DNA from: Coprobacter secundus
Lineage (GTDB): Bacteria; Bacteroidota; Bacteroidia; Bacteroidales; Coprobacteraceae
Assembly: GCA_000803105.1 (NCBI GenBank)
Contig: JTDA01000013.1
Location: forward strand, 62,001-126,000
Direction: 5' to 3'
DNA: 64,000 nt
The position numbers and the translations under genes were made by a program. Positions 8,732-16,408 of this stretch are shown here, one piece after another. The notes under the pieces are model-generated. The model searched no databases. It saw only the letters and a list, made by a program, of their open reading frames with translations, and was not told where the DNA came from. Position 1 is the stretch's first letter. Every line of letters starts with the position of its first letter.

Positions 8732-9250
8732 TTATTGTTTATTGTTGACACAGAAAAGGAAATGGAGCATATCAACATTCCGGTAGTGTTTTACGAAAGA
8801 TGCAATTTTATTCATACCGTTTCGTAGAGCTACTTTCTGAGATGCGATGTTGGTATCTCGGATAATGGAATATATTTCGTTGATTTTCAGATTATTGAAG
8901 GCGTAATCACGACAAGCTGTCGCAGCTTCAGTTGCGTAACCCCGATGCCAAAATTCTTTTCTGAATAAATACCCTATTTCTGGTATTTTTTTGTCTTTAT
9001 AATATTGGTAGGTGATACCACATTGTCCGATAAGTTCATTATTGCATTTTTCAATTACTCCCCATAATCCAACTCCTTCATTCTGGTATCTTTTAAATTG
9101 TTTGTCTAACCATTCTTGAACTTCTTTTTTGTTAAAGGGCCCTTCATAGGCATACATTACAATGGGGTCTTGCAGTAATTTGCATGTTTCGTTAAAATCG
9201 TTCTGTTCTAGTTCTCTTAAAATTAATCGTTTTGTTTCTAATATTATCAT
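8732..9250 (-). CDS. GNAT-family N-acetyltransferase (RimJ/RimL-like)
   Basis: This 172-residue protein matches the Acetyltransf_3 (RimJ/RimL) type. It has the N-terminal LETKRLILRELEQNDF motif, then EIGYLFRKEFWHRGYATEAA, which contains the acetyl-CoA pyrophosphate-binding RGYATEA loop, and the late IASQKVALRNGM segment. Such enzymes acetylate protein N-termini, small amines or drugs, and the substrate here is unknown. It is transcribed away from the nitroreductase gene. A TAACTTTG -7 box on the minus strand (9279-9272) lies just upstream, close to the divergent promoter of that gene. Confidence 0.88.
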   Translation of the reverse strand: MIILETKRLILRELEQNDFNETCKLLQDPIVMYAYEGPFNKKEVQEWLDKQFKRYQNEGVGLWGVIEKCNNELIGQCGITYQYYKDKKIPEIGYLFRKEFWHRGYATEAATACRDYAFNNLKINEIYSIIRDTNIASQKVALRNGMNKIASFVKHYRNVDMLHFLFCVNNKQ

Positions 9251-9288
9251 TTTTATATTCTTTATTGCTTACAAAGTTAAATCAAAAC

Positions 9289-9318
9289 TTGTGAAAATTT
9301 TCGATTTTTTTATCTTTG
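9289..9318 (+). promoter_or_regulatory. Promoter of nitroreductase gene
   Basis: TTG (9289-9291), a 19-nt spacer and TATCTTTG (9311-9318) match the Bacteroidota consensus and end 22 nt before the ATG at 9341. Confidence 0.7.
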
Positions 9319-9340
9319 TAGAAACAAATAAAGAAGTCGT

Positions 9341-9940
9341 ATGAAAAAGAAATTAGAAGTTGTAGTATTGATGTCGATAATTATTGTGTCAGTATCATGC
9401 ACTTCAACGTCACAGAAGATAGATAATGATATGGATATACCCCCTGCGATTGAGAATATATTTTCCCGCAAGAGTGTACGTAGTTATGAAGATAAGGATA
9501 TAGAAAAAGAAAAGATAGCATTATTGTTGCAGGCTGCAATGGCAGCACCTTCAGGACGAGATTTGCGTCCTTGGGAATTTATAGTCCTTAATGATCGTAG
9601 GATACTCGATTCTTTGTCTGTGAAACTGCCTTATGCAAAGATGTTGAATCACGCTCGTTGTGCCATTGTCGTTTGTGGAGATTCTGTTCGTTCTTCTTAT
9701 TGGTATCTCGATTGTTCTTTGGCAGCAGGCAATATTCTTTTGGCAGCAGAGTCATTGGGTTTAGGAGCGGTATGGACAGCAGCATATCCTTATCGTGACC
9801 GTATACAGTCTATCCGGACTTTTGTGTCCATGCCGGGAAGAGTGCTGCCACTTTGTATTATACCGGTAGGCTATCCTTCTACAGAAGTAAAACCGAAACA
9901 AAAATTTGATGAAAAGAAAATACATTATAATGGTTGGTGA
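9341..9940 (+). CDS. Nitroreductase-family protein with lipoprotein-like signal
   Basis: This 199-residue protein has a nitroreductase fold from about residue 38: an FMN-phosphate-binding RKSVRSYEDKDI segment, AAMAAPSGRDLRPWEF, and a C-terminal AAESLGLGAVWTAAYP. These enzymes use FMN and NAD(P)H to reduce nitro compounds, quinones or other acceptors, and most are cytoplasmic. Unusually, this one starts with MKKKLEVVVLMSIIIVSVSC, a lysine-rich hydrophobic leader ending in a possible lipidated cysteine (C20). It may therefore be anchored outside the cytoplasm. The lipobox is imperfect (S-V-S before C), so an uncleaved membrane anchor is the alternative. It has its own promoter. Confidence 0.85.
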   Translation: MKKKLEVVVLMSIIIVSVSCTSTSQKIDNDMDIPPAIENIFSRKSVRSYEDKDIEKEKIALLLQAAMAAPSGRDLRPWEFIVLNDRRILDSLSVKLPYAKMLNHARCAIVVCGDSVRSSYWYLDCSLAAGNILLAAESLGLGAVWTAAYPYRDRIQSIRTFVSMPGRVLPLCIIPVGYPSTEVKPKQKFDEKKIHYNGW

Positions 9941-10332
9941 GTAAGTAATTTTGTATAAGGCGATGCAATAAATATGTCTACATTTTTATTGCAGTTTTTA
10001 CCTTGCTTTATTTCGGATGTTATATTGAAAAATTGAATATTTAAGTTAGTCAGATTTATATCGAGTAAATGTTTATAATGTGAAGTTTGAGCCGAATATA
10101 GAAATTTAAGGTGTAAAACAATTCATTTTTGTTGTGACGGGTTTTATTTTTATTATCATAAACAACATGAACATCCAAAAGGAAGGTTGCCTGAAAATAA
10201 TTTTTCCAGATGAAATTTAACCTGATATTTGGGAAAATATAGTTTTTTGAAAGATTATATCGATAAACAAACAATTGGTTTATCTTTGTATTCTATATCT
10301 AATATCTTATGTGAGTGTAAAAAGAGAGATTC
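9941..10332. other. Intergenic region with weak terminator and -7 box
   Basis: This 392-bp AT-rich stretch has no credible gene. A 9-bp hairpin (9964-9972 with 9985-9993) followed by GTTTTTA may end the nitroreductase transcript. A TATCTTTG -7 box at 10281-10288, with no good -33 partner, may serve the EVE/nuclease gene at 10333. Confidence 0.45.
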
Positions 10333-11316
10333 ATGGCTGTACATATATTTGTTGTAGATGAGAGTAATTATGAGATTTGTATTCGCAGAGGTTTAGCTGC
10401 AATTCCGGATAGTGATAACCCTAATACAATGGACGGTTTGATATCTCGGATGACAATGGTCAGAAAAGGAGATTATGTATTGTTCTATATAACTTTGAAA
10501 AAGGAATTAAGAGGTATTTTCAGAGTGCTTGATGCTCCTTTTTATGATAAGGCGGAGGTTTGGCCGGTTGTAAATAATCAATATTATCCATTGAGAGTCA
10601 GAATAGAAAATTCACGATATGTTTTTCCCAACCCTATACGGTTGAGTGATATATATGATTTAAGAGATCGGGGAAAAGTCTGGACATTTGCATTAAAAAG
10701 ACCAGGCTTTGGAAGTCGTAATGTAATGTTTTCGATCTCGAGTAATGAATTTGAAGAATTATTTAATCTTTATTTAAAATTGAATCCTATTTATGGTGAA
10801 CCTCACCAAATTGAAGAGCCTTATCGATATTGTCCTCCCAATTTGTTGAATTATTTATCTATAGATAGGTATACTTACATCCCGAAATATGAATATACAT
10901 TAATGAGTCTTTTATCGGACGGGTTAGCTAAAGGAAGGTATAAGAACATATTTGGTGATTATAGTGACTATTTATGTTATGTACCTACCAGTTTTGATAA
11001 GGAAATTGATGTTTTATTAGCATTTGCACATCCTGAGAATTGTAAACAAATAATAGCGTATAACATAATAGAGCTCAAAAAGGACCGTTTTGATGAAATG
11101 GCTTTGGGACAGCTTTTGCAATACGAAGATTGGTTTTTGCGGAAAAAGGTAAATGGCGATTCTTGTACTTTACGTACAACAGCAATAGCTAAGAGATTTG
11201 ATATAAAGGTCATAACTTATTTGCGGACAAGAAAATTACTGGAAAATAAGTATGTAACGTTGCTTGAATATAGGAATACTCAGGATGGGTTGGAATTTAA
11301 ACCAATTGAATATTAG
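10333..11316 (+). CDS. EVE-like domain fused to PD-(D/E)XK (NucS/DUF91-like) nuclease domain
   Basis: This 327-residue protein reads as two domains. Residues 1-150 resemble an EVE/PUA-fold module, which in other proteins binds modified bases: MAVHIFVVDE, RKGDYVLFYITLKKELRGIF, W77 and YYPLRVRIE. Residues 180-300 look like a PD-(D/E)XK nuclease core: E187 in a helix, D226 (KEIDVLL), E247-x-K249 (YNIIELKKDRF) and the QLLQYEDW helix (Q260, Q263). That set of residues is seen in NucS/DUF91-type nucleases. The gene is a single transcription unit with AT-rich, locally typical composition, and there is no methyltransferase or other restriction gene beside it. The inferred role is cleavage of DNA carrying modified bases (type IV-like restriction) or a repair nuclease. 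The domain calls are by eye only. Confidence 0.65.
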   Translation: MAVHIFVVDESNYEICIRRGLAAIPDSDNPNTMDGLISRMTMVRKGDYVLFYITLKKELRGIFRVLDAPFYDKAEVWPVVNNQYYPLRVRIENSRYVFPNPIRLSDIYDLRDRGKVWTFALKRPGFGSRNVMFSISSNEFEELFNLYLKLNPIYGEPHQIEEPYRYCPPNLLNYLSIDRYTYIPKYEYTLMSLLSDGLAKGRYKNIFGDYSDYLCYVPTSFDKEIDVLLAFAHPENCKQIIAYNIIELKKDRFDEMALGQLLQYEDWFLRKKVNGDSCTLRTTAIAKRFDIKVITYLRTRKLLENKYVTLLEYRNTQDGLEFKPIEY

Positions 11317-11456
11317 AAATTATTTTTTTATGCAAAAGAATACGGTCCTTTTCTACCGTTTATAGTTGCTATTTATAGAAAGTTTGTTTTTGGGTTTAAA
11401 GGTAAATTTAGATTATAATCTGTAGAAAATGATTGTTCTTTTGCTATATATTTATT

Positions 11457-12518
11457 TTATCTGATAAAATTCATTACAGTAAGATATCTTTTTTGGGCAG
11501 TTTCTATCAATGTTCTATTAATGGAAATATTAGGATCGAAAAAAGAGGTTTTTATGCTTGTTTTTCCTTTAGGAGGTTTATTCCAGTTTCCTATGATTTT
11601 ACCATTATATAGTATGACAGGATAGAAGGTTCCGAATGTATTGAATGCTTTTGAATGATGTTGGGTTTCGATAACGCTTGTTCTGTCTTTATAGCTGATC
11701 AGATACTCATCGAATGGAGGTAATAGATGTAAAATATTTTTTGATTTTATTGTTGGGGTTATAGTATATGTATTATGTATATATAGTTTTTTGTCTTGTA
11801 TGAGATTGTGTTCTATATTACTTATTGCTTTTCGAGCCTCTGTGACTGTTAATCCCGACCACCAGACAAAGTCTTGCAGACTTGCTGGTGAGTGACTTCG
11901 GAAATAGGCGGTTGCTAATTTACTTAAAGCCTCATCATGATGTAATGCTTTTGTTGGAGGAATACGTTTATTGAGTAAAGCATAAGTAGGTTTCCCATTT
12001 TTGTCTATACCGCTACAGATAATTCCCTCTGTCTCTGCTCGAGTTAAATATCTGGATAATAGATGTATGTCTGTAGGAATACCATAATTTTTTAGCACTG
12101 TTCCGATTTCTTGTTTTGTCATATTTTGATATTCTTCAAGAGCTTTTTCGATTAGTCTATTACAGCGACTGTATGTTTTTTCTGTAATATTCCATTGCTT
12201 ACCAAATGATTCGTTTGCAGACCTGATACGTTTTGACGAAAGTTGTAACATCCATCGTACATCTTCTGCAGCAACAAAGTGCCATGTGGGACGCATTATA
12301 TGCATCCGGATGATTTTACCTTGCAGCAAAGCTTCATCTATTGAATTTAAATTGCAGCTTTTTAACCGTATACCGATGGCCCATTTAGACATTTCATAGT
12401 TTTGTGCTTGTAGGGCTCCCATCCATTTTACAAGTTCGGCTGGAGAATTGTATGTCGGGTTGACGAGTTGTTGACTCAATAAACGAATGTCGGTTATCAT
12501 ATCAATATTTTTTGTCAA
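11457..12518 (-). CDS. Winged-helix DNA-binding protein, AlkZ/YcaQ family (HTH_42), putative DNA glycosylase
   Basis: This 353-residue protein belongs to the HTH_42 family, whose studied members AlkZ and YcaQ (AlkX) are DNA glycosylases that remove bulky alkylated bases or unhook interstrand crosslinks. The family's catalytic Q-x-Q motif is present in VKWMGALQAQNYEMSKW (Q37, Q39). Also visible are IMRPTWHFVAAEDVRWML and the C-terminal LLPPFDEYLISYKDR block. The length is in the usual 350-400 range. It converges with the EVE-like/nuclease gene upstream, with no shared promoter. The start could also be M7 (12500). The family is fairly sure, the glycosylase activity inferred from the motif. Confidence 0.8.
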   Translation of the reverse strand: MTKNIDMITDIRLLSQQLVNPTYNSPAELVKWMGALQAQNYEMSKWAIGIRLKSCNLNSIDEALLQGKIIRMHIMRPTWHFVAAEDVRWMLQLSSKRIRSANESFGKQWNITEKTYSRCNRLIEKALEEYQNMTKQEIGTVLKNYGIPTDIHLLSRYLTRAETEGIICSGIDKNGKPTYALLNKRIPPTKALHHDEALSKLATAYFRSHSPASLQDFVWWSGLTVTEARKAISNIEHNLIQDKKLYIHNTYTITPTIKSKNILHLLPPFDEYLISYKDRTSVIETQHHSKAFNTFGTFYPVILYNGKIIGNWNKPPKGKTSIKTSFFDPNISINRTLIETAQKRYLTVMNFIR

Positions 12519-12622
12519 AAATAATAAAGATATAATTAAACCGGCATTTGTATTGTTTTTTTATTTATATAATTATTTGATGAATAGTAATTCTGAAGAA
12601 AAATTAGATTTTATTGTTTATT

Positions 12623-13066
12623 TTATATTTCTTCGGATTTCCATTTTTTATATTGCTCAGTAGTTAGGATCTTTTTTATTTTTTTCTCTCTTTTGGTTCT
12701 CTCTTTTTGAATATTTCTAAAATTATCATTTATTGGTGGTGGGGGAGGAGGAAAATTTGGTTGTATTTTTGGCGGAGGCATCATATTATTTCTATTTTCA
12801 AATTCTCTATTAGGTGGAATAGGTGGCCTATTATCTTTTTGGTTTAATTTTTTTTGCTCCTCTTTGAGGAATAATTTATACATTTTTTTGTATTGTTTAT
12901 CACTTAGTTGTAATGTTTCTTTCATTTCATCGGTTTTCTTTTTAGCGATGATTTCAGGTGAAACAAATTTAGACAAAGGCTTTCTGTCTGGTTCTTGTGC
13001 ATTTGTTTTAGAGTACATTATCCCTCCAACGAACAAGAGAATGTAGAATAAAGATTTGTATTTCAT
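12623..13066 (-). CDS. Secreted proline-rich Spy/LTxxQ-like protein
   Basis: This 147-residue protein has a signal peptide (MKYKSLFYILLFVGGIMYSKTNAQ) and two helical segments with the LTxxQ-type pattern of periplasmic Spy/CpxP-like proteins: LQLSDKQYKKMYKLF at about 52-66 and KILTTEQYKKW at about 132-142. A polyproline-rich linker lies between them (RPPIPPNR at about 79-86 and a run of six prolines at about 106-111). It is rich in lysine and glutamate. Spy-like proteins act as periplasmic chaperones or stress sensors, and that role is inferred here. It is divergent from the DUF3078 gene at 13305. Confidence 0.65.
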   Translation of the reverse strand: MKYKSLFYILLFVGGIMYSKTNAQEPDRKPLSKFVSPEIIAKKKTDEMKETLQLSDKQYKKMYKLFLKEEQKKLNQKDNRPPIPPNREFENRNNMMPPPKIQPNFPPPPPPINDNFRNIQKERTKREKKIKKILTTEQYKKWKSEEI

Positions 13067-13304
13067 AATTATTGATTTTGATGATGAAGGTACGTTTATA
13101 TTTAATTGATTAAAAATAAAATCGACAGGAATGGGAATTTTATCGATTGTTTTTATTCTTTATATGAATTGTTTTAAAATAGTGATGTCCTGCAAAGTTT
13201 CTAAAGTATTTGATTTATTGTTTGTTTCTTTTTAAGTCAGTTTACAAACATAATTTACAGTAAATTGTTACTGATATAGATTATATTACATAAATTGACT
13301 AAAA

Positions 13305-14177
13305 ATGAATTATCGTAGATTGTTTACAATGCTATTATCGGTGATAACTATGGCTGTATGTGCTGAGACTAAGAAAGATTCTGTGTGGATTACAAATGGT
13401 TATGCTGGGCTTAAATTGACACAAGTAAGTTTTACGAACTGGGCGACTGGGGGAGATAATGCCTTTGCATTTGACTTACAGGGTACTTATCAGGCAGATT
13501 ATAAGCATAATAAGCATATTTGGCAAAATCGTATAGAACTTTCTTATGGTCTGAATAAAACGAAATCTGAAATTTCGAAGAAGACCAGTGATAAAATATA
13601 TTTAAATTCAAATTATGGATATGAAATATATAAAAACCTGTATCTTAGTGCATTGTTTAATTTTCAATCACAGTTCACAAGAGGATATGATTATGGAGTC
13701 AATCCAGACGTTTATGTATCGCAGTTTATGGCTCCGGGGTATCTGATGACAGGGATAGGTTTCACATGGATACCAAATAAATTTTTTACTGCAGTTCTGT
13801 CTCCTGCTGCTTGGAGAGGGACATTTGTTTTAAATGATCGTTTGTCTGACGAAGGTGCTTATGGAGTAAAACCAGGGAAAAAATTGTTATCAGAGTTTGG
13901 TGCCAATCTAAAACTTGAGGGTAGATATGAGTTTTTAAAGAATATGACATTATATTCTCGATTGGACCTTTATTCTGATTATTTGAGAAAACCTCAAAAT
14001 GTTGATATAAATTGGGAAGTGCAGATAAATATGGTAATAAATAAGTGGTTCTCTACGACTCTTACAACGAATATGGTATATGATGATGATGTGAAAATTA
14101 CGTTGAGTGATGGGCGAAAGGTAAAACGTGTCCAGTTTAAGGAATTGTTAGGGGTGGGATTACAGTTTAATTTTTAG
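13305..14177 (+). CDS. DUF3078 outer-membrane beta-barrel protein
   Basis: This 290-residue protein has a signal peptide (MNYRRLFTMLLSVITMAVCA). The rest is dominated by alternating aromatic and polar beta-strand segments and ends in an aromatic residue (LLGVGLQFNF), as expected of an outer-membrane beta-barrel. The early segment LKLTQVSFTNWATGGDNAFA is typical of the Bacteroidota DUF3078 family. Its function is unknown. It is followed 99 nt later by a glycerophosphodiesterase gene on the same strand and may share its transcript. Confidence 0.8.
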   Translation: MNYRRLFTMLLSVITMAVCAETKKDSVWITNGYAGLKLTQVSFTNWATGGDNAFAFDLQGTYQADYKHNKHIWQNRIELSYGLNKTKSEISKKTSDKIYLNSNYGYEIYKNLYLSALFNFQSQFTRGYDYGVNPDVYVSQFMAPGYLMTGIGFTWIPNKFFTAVLSPAAWRGTFVLNDRLSDEGAYGVKPGKKLLSEFGANLKLEGRYEFLKNMTLYSRLDLYSDYLRKPQNVDINWEVQINMVINKWFSTTLTTNMVYDDDVKITLSDGRKVKRVQFKELLGVGLQFNF

Positions 14178-14276
14178 AGTATAGATATTTCTATAAAAAT
14201 TTAAACATTTTGAAAATGAAAGTACAACCTATATTTTATATCTTTATGTCCAGATAATTTAAAGGGATATTTAGGT

Positions 14277-15047
14277 ATGAGAACAAGAAGAGGACTTCTG
14301 TATATTGTATCGGTATTTGTATTGTTTGCATCTACATCTTTTGCTGAGACGAAGGTAATTTCACACAGGGGATTTTGGAAAACAGAGAATTCGGCGCAAA
14401 ATTCGTTAGCAGCTCTTCAAAAGGCTGCGGATATAGGTGCATATGGTTCAGAATTTGACGTTTTGATGACCAAAGATAATGTTATGATTATTAATCATGA
14501 TGGGCGTATTAAGGATATGGTGATAGAGGAAACTTTTTATGAAGAACTCAGTAGTATTACATTATCAAATGGAGAGAGATTGCCTACTTTAGAGGAATAT
14601 TTGCTTTTAGGAAAGAACAATAAAAAAATCAAGTTAATACTGGAAATAAAGTCTCTATCTACTCCGGAGAAAGAGACTCAAGCTGTTCTTAATGTCATTA
14701 ACATGGTAAAAAAGATGGGAATGGAAAAGCAAGTAGAATATATTGCTTTTAGCTTACATGTTGTGAAAGAACTTATACGTTTGTCACCGAAGGCTACTGT
14801 TGCTTATCTCAATGGAGACTTGTCACCTCAAGAATTGAAAAATATAGGATGTTCAGGTCTAGACTATCATATTAATGTGTATAAAAAGCATAAAAATTGG
14901 ATAAAAGAGGCCCATAAGTTAGGGCTGACAACAAATGTATGGACGGTGAATGAACAAAAGGATATGGAATATTTTATAAATGAGGGTATTGATTATATAA
15001 CTACAGATGAGCCTCTTTTGCTTCAACAAATATTATTTAAAAACTAG
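14277..15047 (+). CDS. Exported glycerophosphodiester phosphodiesterase
   Basis: This 256-residue GDPD-family TIM-barrel enzyme hydrolyses glycerophosphodiesters to glycerol-3-phosphate and an alcohol. A signal peptide (about residues 1-23, ending SFA) places it in the periplasm. The catalytic HRG triad is at residues 30-32 (VISHRGFWKTENS). The metal-binding EFDV and the second histidine in INHDG follow, then ILEIKS and a final TTNVWTVNEQKDM plus DYITTDEP, a classical family ending. It ends at a strong bidirectional terminator shared with the convergent RND operon. Confidence 0.9.
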   Translation: MRTRRGLLYIVSVFVLFASTSFAETKVISHRGFWKTENSAQNSLAALQKAADIGAYGSEFDVLMTKDNVMIINHDGRIKDMVIEETFYEELSSITLSNGERLPTLEEYLLLGKNNKKIKLILEIKSLSTPEKETQAVLNVINMVKKMGMEKQVEYIAFSLHVVKELIRLSPKATVAYLNGDLSPQELKNIGCSGLDYHINVYKKHKNWIKEAHKLGLTTNVWTVNEQKDMEYFINEGIDYITTDEPLLLQQILFKN

Positions 15048-15055
15048 AATAGATA

Positions 15056-15100
15056 TTATAATGAGAACTGCCCTATATACAAGGACAGTTCTTATTATAA
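15056..15100. terminator. Bidirectional terminator (GDPD / TolC-family gene)
   Basis: An 18-bp stem with two imperfect pairs (15056-15073 with 15083-15100) separates two convergent genes. The stem's outer part is T/A-rich on both sides. Confidence 0.7.
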
Positions 15101-15103
15101 TAA

Positions 15104-16405
15104 TTAGTTAGTTTGTCCCTCTCGTGAGTTTTGTCCTGTAGCTTGTAGGTATTGAGTACGTTTTATTAAATAAAGAGTGTAGTCTTCAGTATATTGGTCT
15201 CGGCTTTGTTGTAATAAAGATTGAGCTTCAAGCATATCACTTAATGATATTGTACCAGCTTTATAGTATTCTTTATTAAGTCTAAAGTTTTCATTTGCAA
15301 CACTTATTGATTCTTTTGATATATTCATTTGTTTGTATGATTCTTCTAACTCATTCCAGCATTTTTGCATTTGTATCAAAAGCATTTCTCGTGTATTCTG
15401 ACGCGTTAGTTCTGCATTTTTAACTTGTATTTTCTGTTTTTTTATAGCGTGAGTTCCTCCCCACCAATTTGAGATAGGTACGGTGACAGAGGCAAATATC
15501 ATTCCGAAAGAATGGTCTTGATTTAGTAAATCATGATAGAAATATCCGGCTCCAATACCTAATGTTGGCATATTTTGACCAATCTTCATTTTTTGTTGGA
15601 GTTTAGATGCTTCTACATTTTTATTGACTAATTGATATGCATTGAGGCTTGGAAGTGCATCGATATGATTTATTCGATATGTAATGGGAGAAGGAAGAGA
15701 GTCCTGTTGAGGAGATATGATGTCGAAATTTGATTCAAAGTCGCCTATATATTGCCCTAATACCATTTTTGACAGTCGTATCCCGTTTTCAAGTTGTAGA
15801 CGGGAGCTGGCAATATTATTTTTTTTCAATTGTATTTGCAGTAAATCGTTCTGATTTGTTATTCCAGCATCTACGGCATTTTTCACATCATTTTGAATAT
15901 TGTTTATTAGAGATTCCATAATTTCGATTGTTTTTATTTTTTCTTGTAGAGAGACGAGTTGCCAATAATATTGATTTACTGTTAATATGATTTCGTCTTC
16001 AGTTTGTTTCAGTTGGTATTTACTGATTTCTGTACCTATTTCTGTCAATTTGTTTCCCAAATAAATCTGACCTCCGGTGAATATAGGTTGTATGGCTGAT
16101 ATTCCGGCTACAATCCCATCCTTCATCATAGACATTTCCATTCCTAGGACAAGTGGGGCGAGGCTAATTTCGGCCATCCCATTATTCGTTTTATAAGTAC
16201 CTCCAACTGCAGAGATATTGGGAAAATATTTAGTGAATGCTTCTTTTTTATCTTGCTCTGAACTTTTTATGTTGTTTTGGGCTTTTTTTAGTTTATAATT
16301 ATTTTCAAGGGCCATTTGGAGACATTGTTCTAACGTGTAACTTTGTCCGAAACTATAATCCTGATATAGTAATAGAATAATGATATATATAATTATTTTT
16401 TTCAT
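15104..16405 (-). CDS. TolC-family outer-membrane efflux protein
   Basis: This 433-residue protein has a signal peptide (cleavage near SFGQ, residue 21) and the two-fold repeat of long alpha-helical OEP domains. The repeat markers are TLEQCLQMALENNYKLKKAQ at the start and YYKAGTISLSDMLEAQSLL near the end. It forms the outer-membrane exit duct of a tripartite pump. It is the last gene of the operon, starting 3 nt after the RND permease stop. The length matches the family norm of about 420-460. Confidence 0.92.
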   Translation of the reverse strand: MKKIIIYIIILLLYQDYSFGQSYTLEQCLQMALENNYKLKKAQNNIKSSEQDKKEAFTKYFPNISAVGGTYKTNNGMAEISLAPLVLGMEMSMMKDGIVAGISAIQPIFTGGQIYLGNKLTEIGTEISKYQLKQTEDEIILTVNQYYWQLVSLQEKIKTIEIMESLINNIQNDVKNAVDAGITNQNDLLQIQLKKNNIASSRLQLENGIRLSKMVLGQYIGDFESNFDIISPQQDSLPSPITYRINHIDALPSLNAYQLVNKNVEASKLQQKMKIGQNMPTLGIGAGYFYHDLLNQDHSFGMIFASVTVPISNWWGGTHAIKKQKIQVKNAELTRQNTREMLLIQMQKCWNELEESYKQMNISKESISVANENFRLNKEYYKAGTISLSDMLEAQSLLQQSRDQYTEDYTLYLIKRTQYLQATGQNSREGQTN

Positions 16406-16408
16406 ACT

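Noticed and set aside
10056..10274. 72-codon minus-strand open frame before the EVE/nuclease gene
   Set aside because: Composition is that of AT-rich noncoding DNA, and no ribosome-binding site, promoter or homology pattern is visible.
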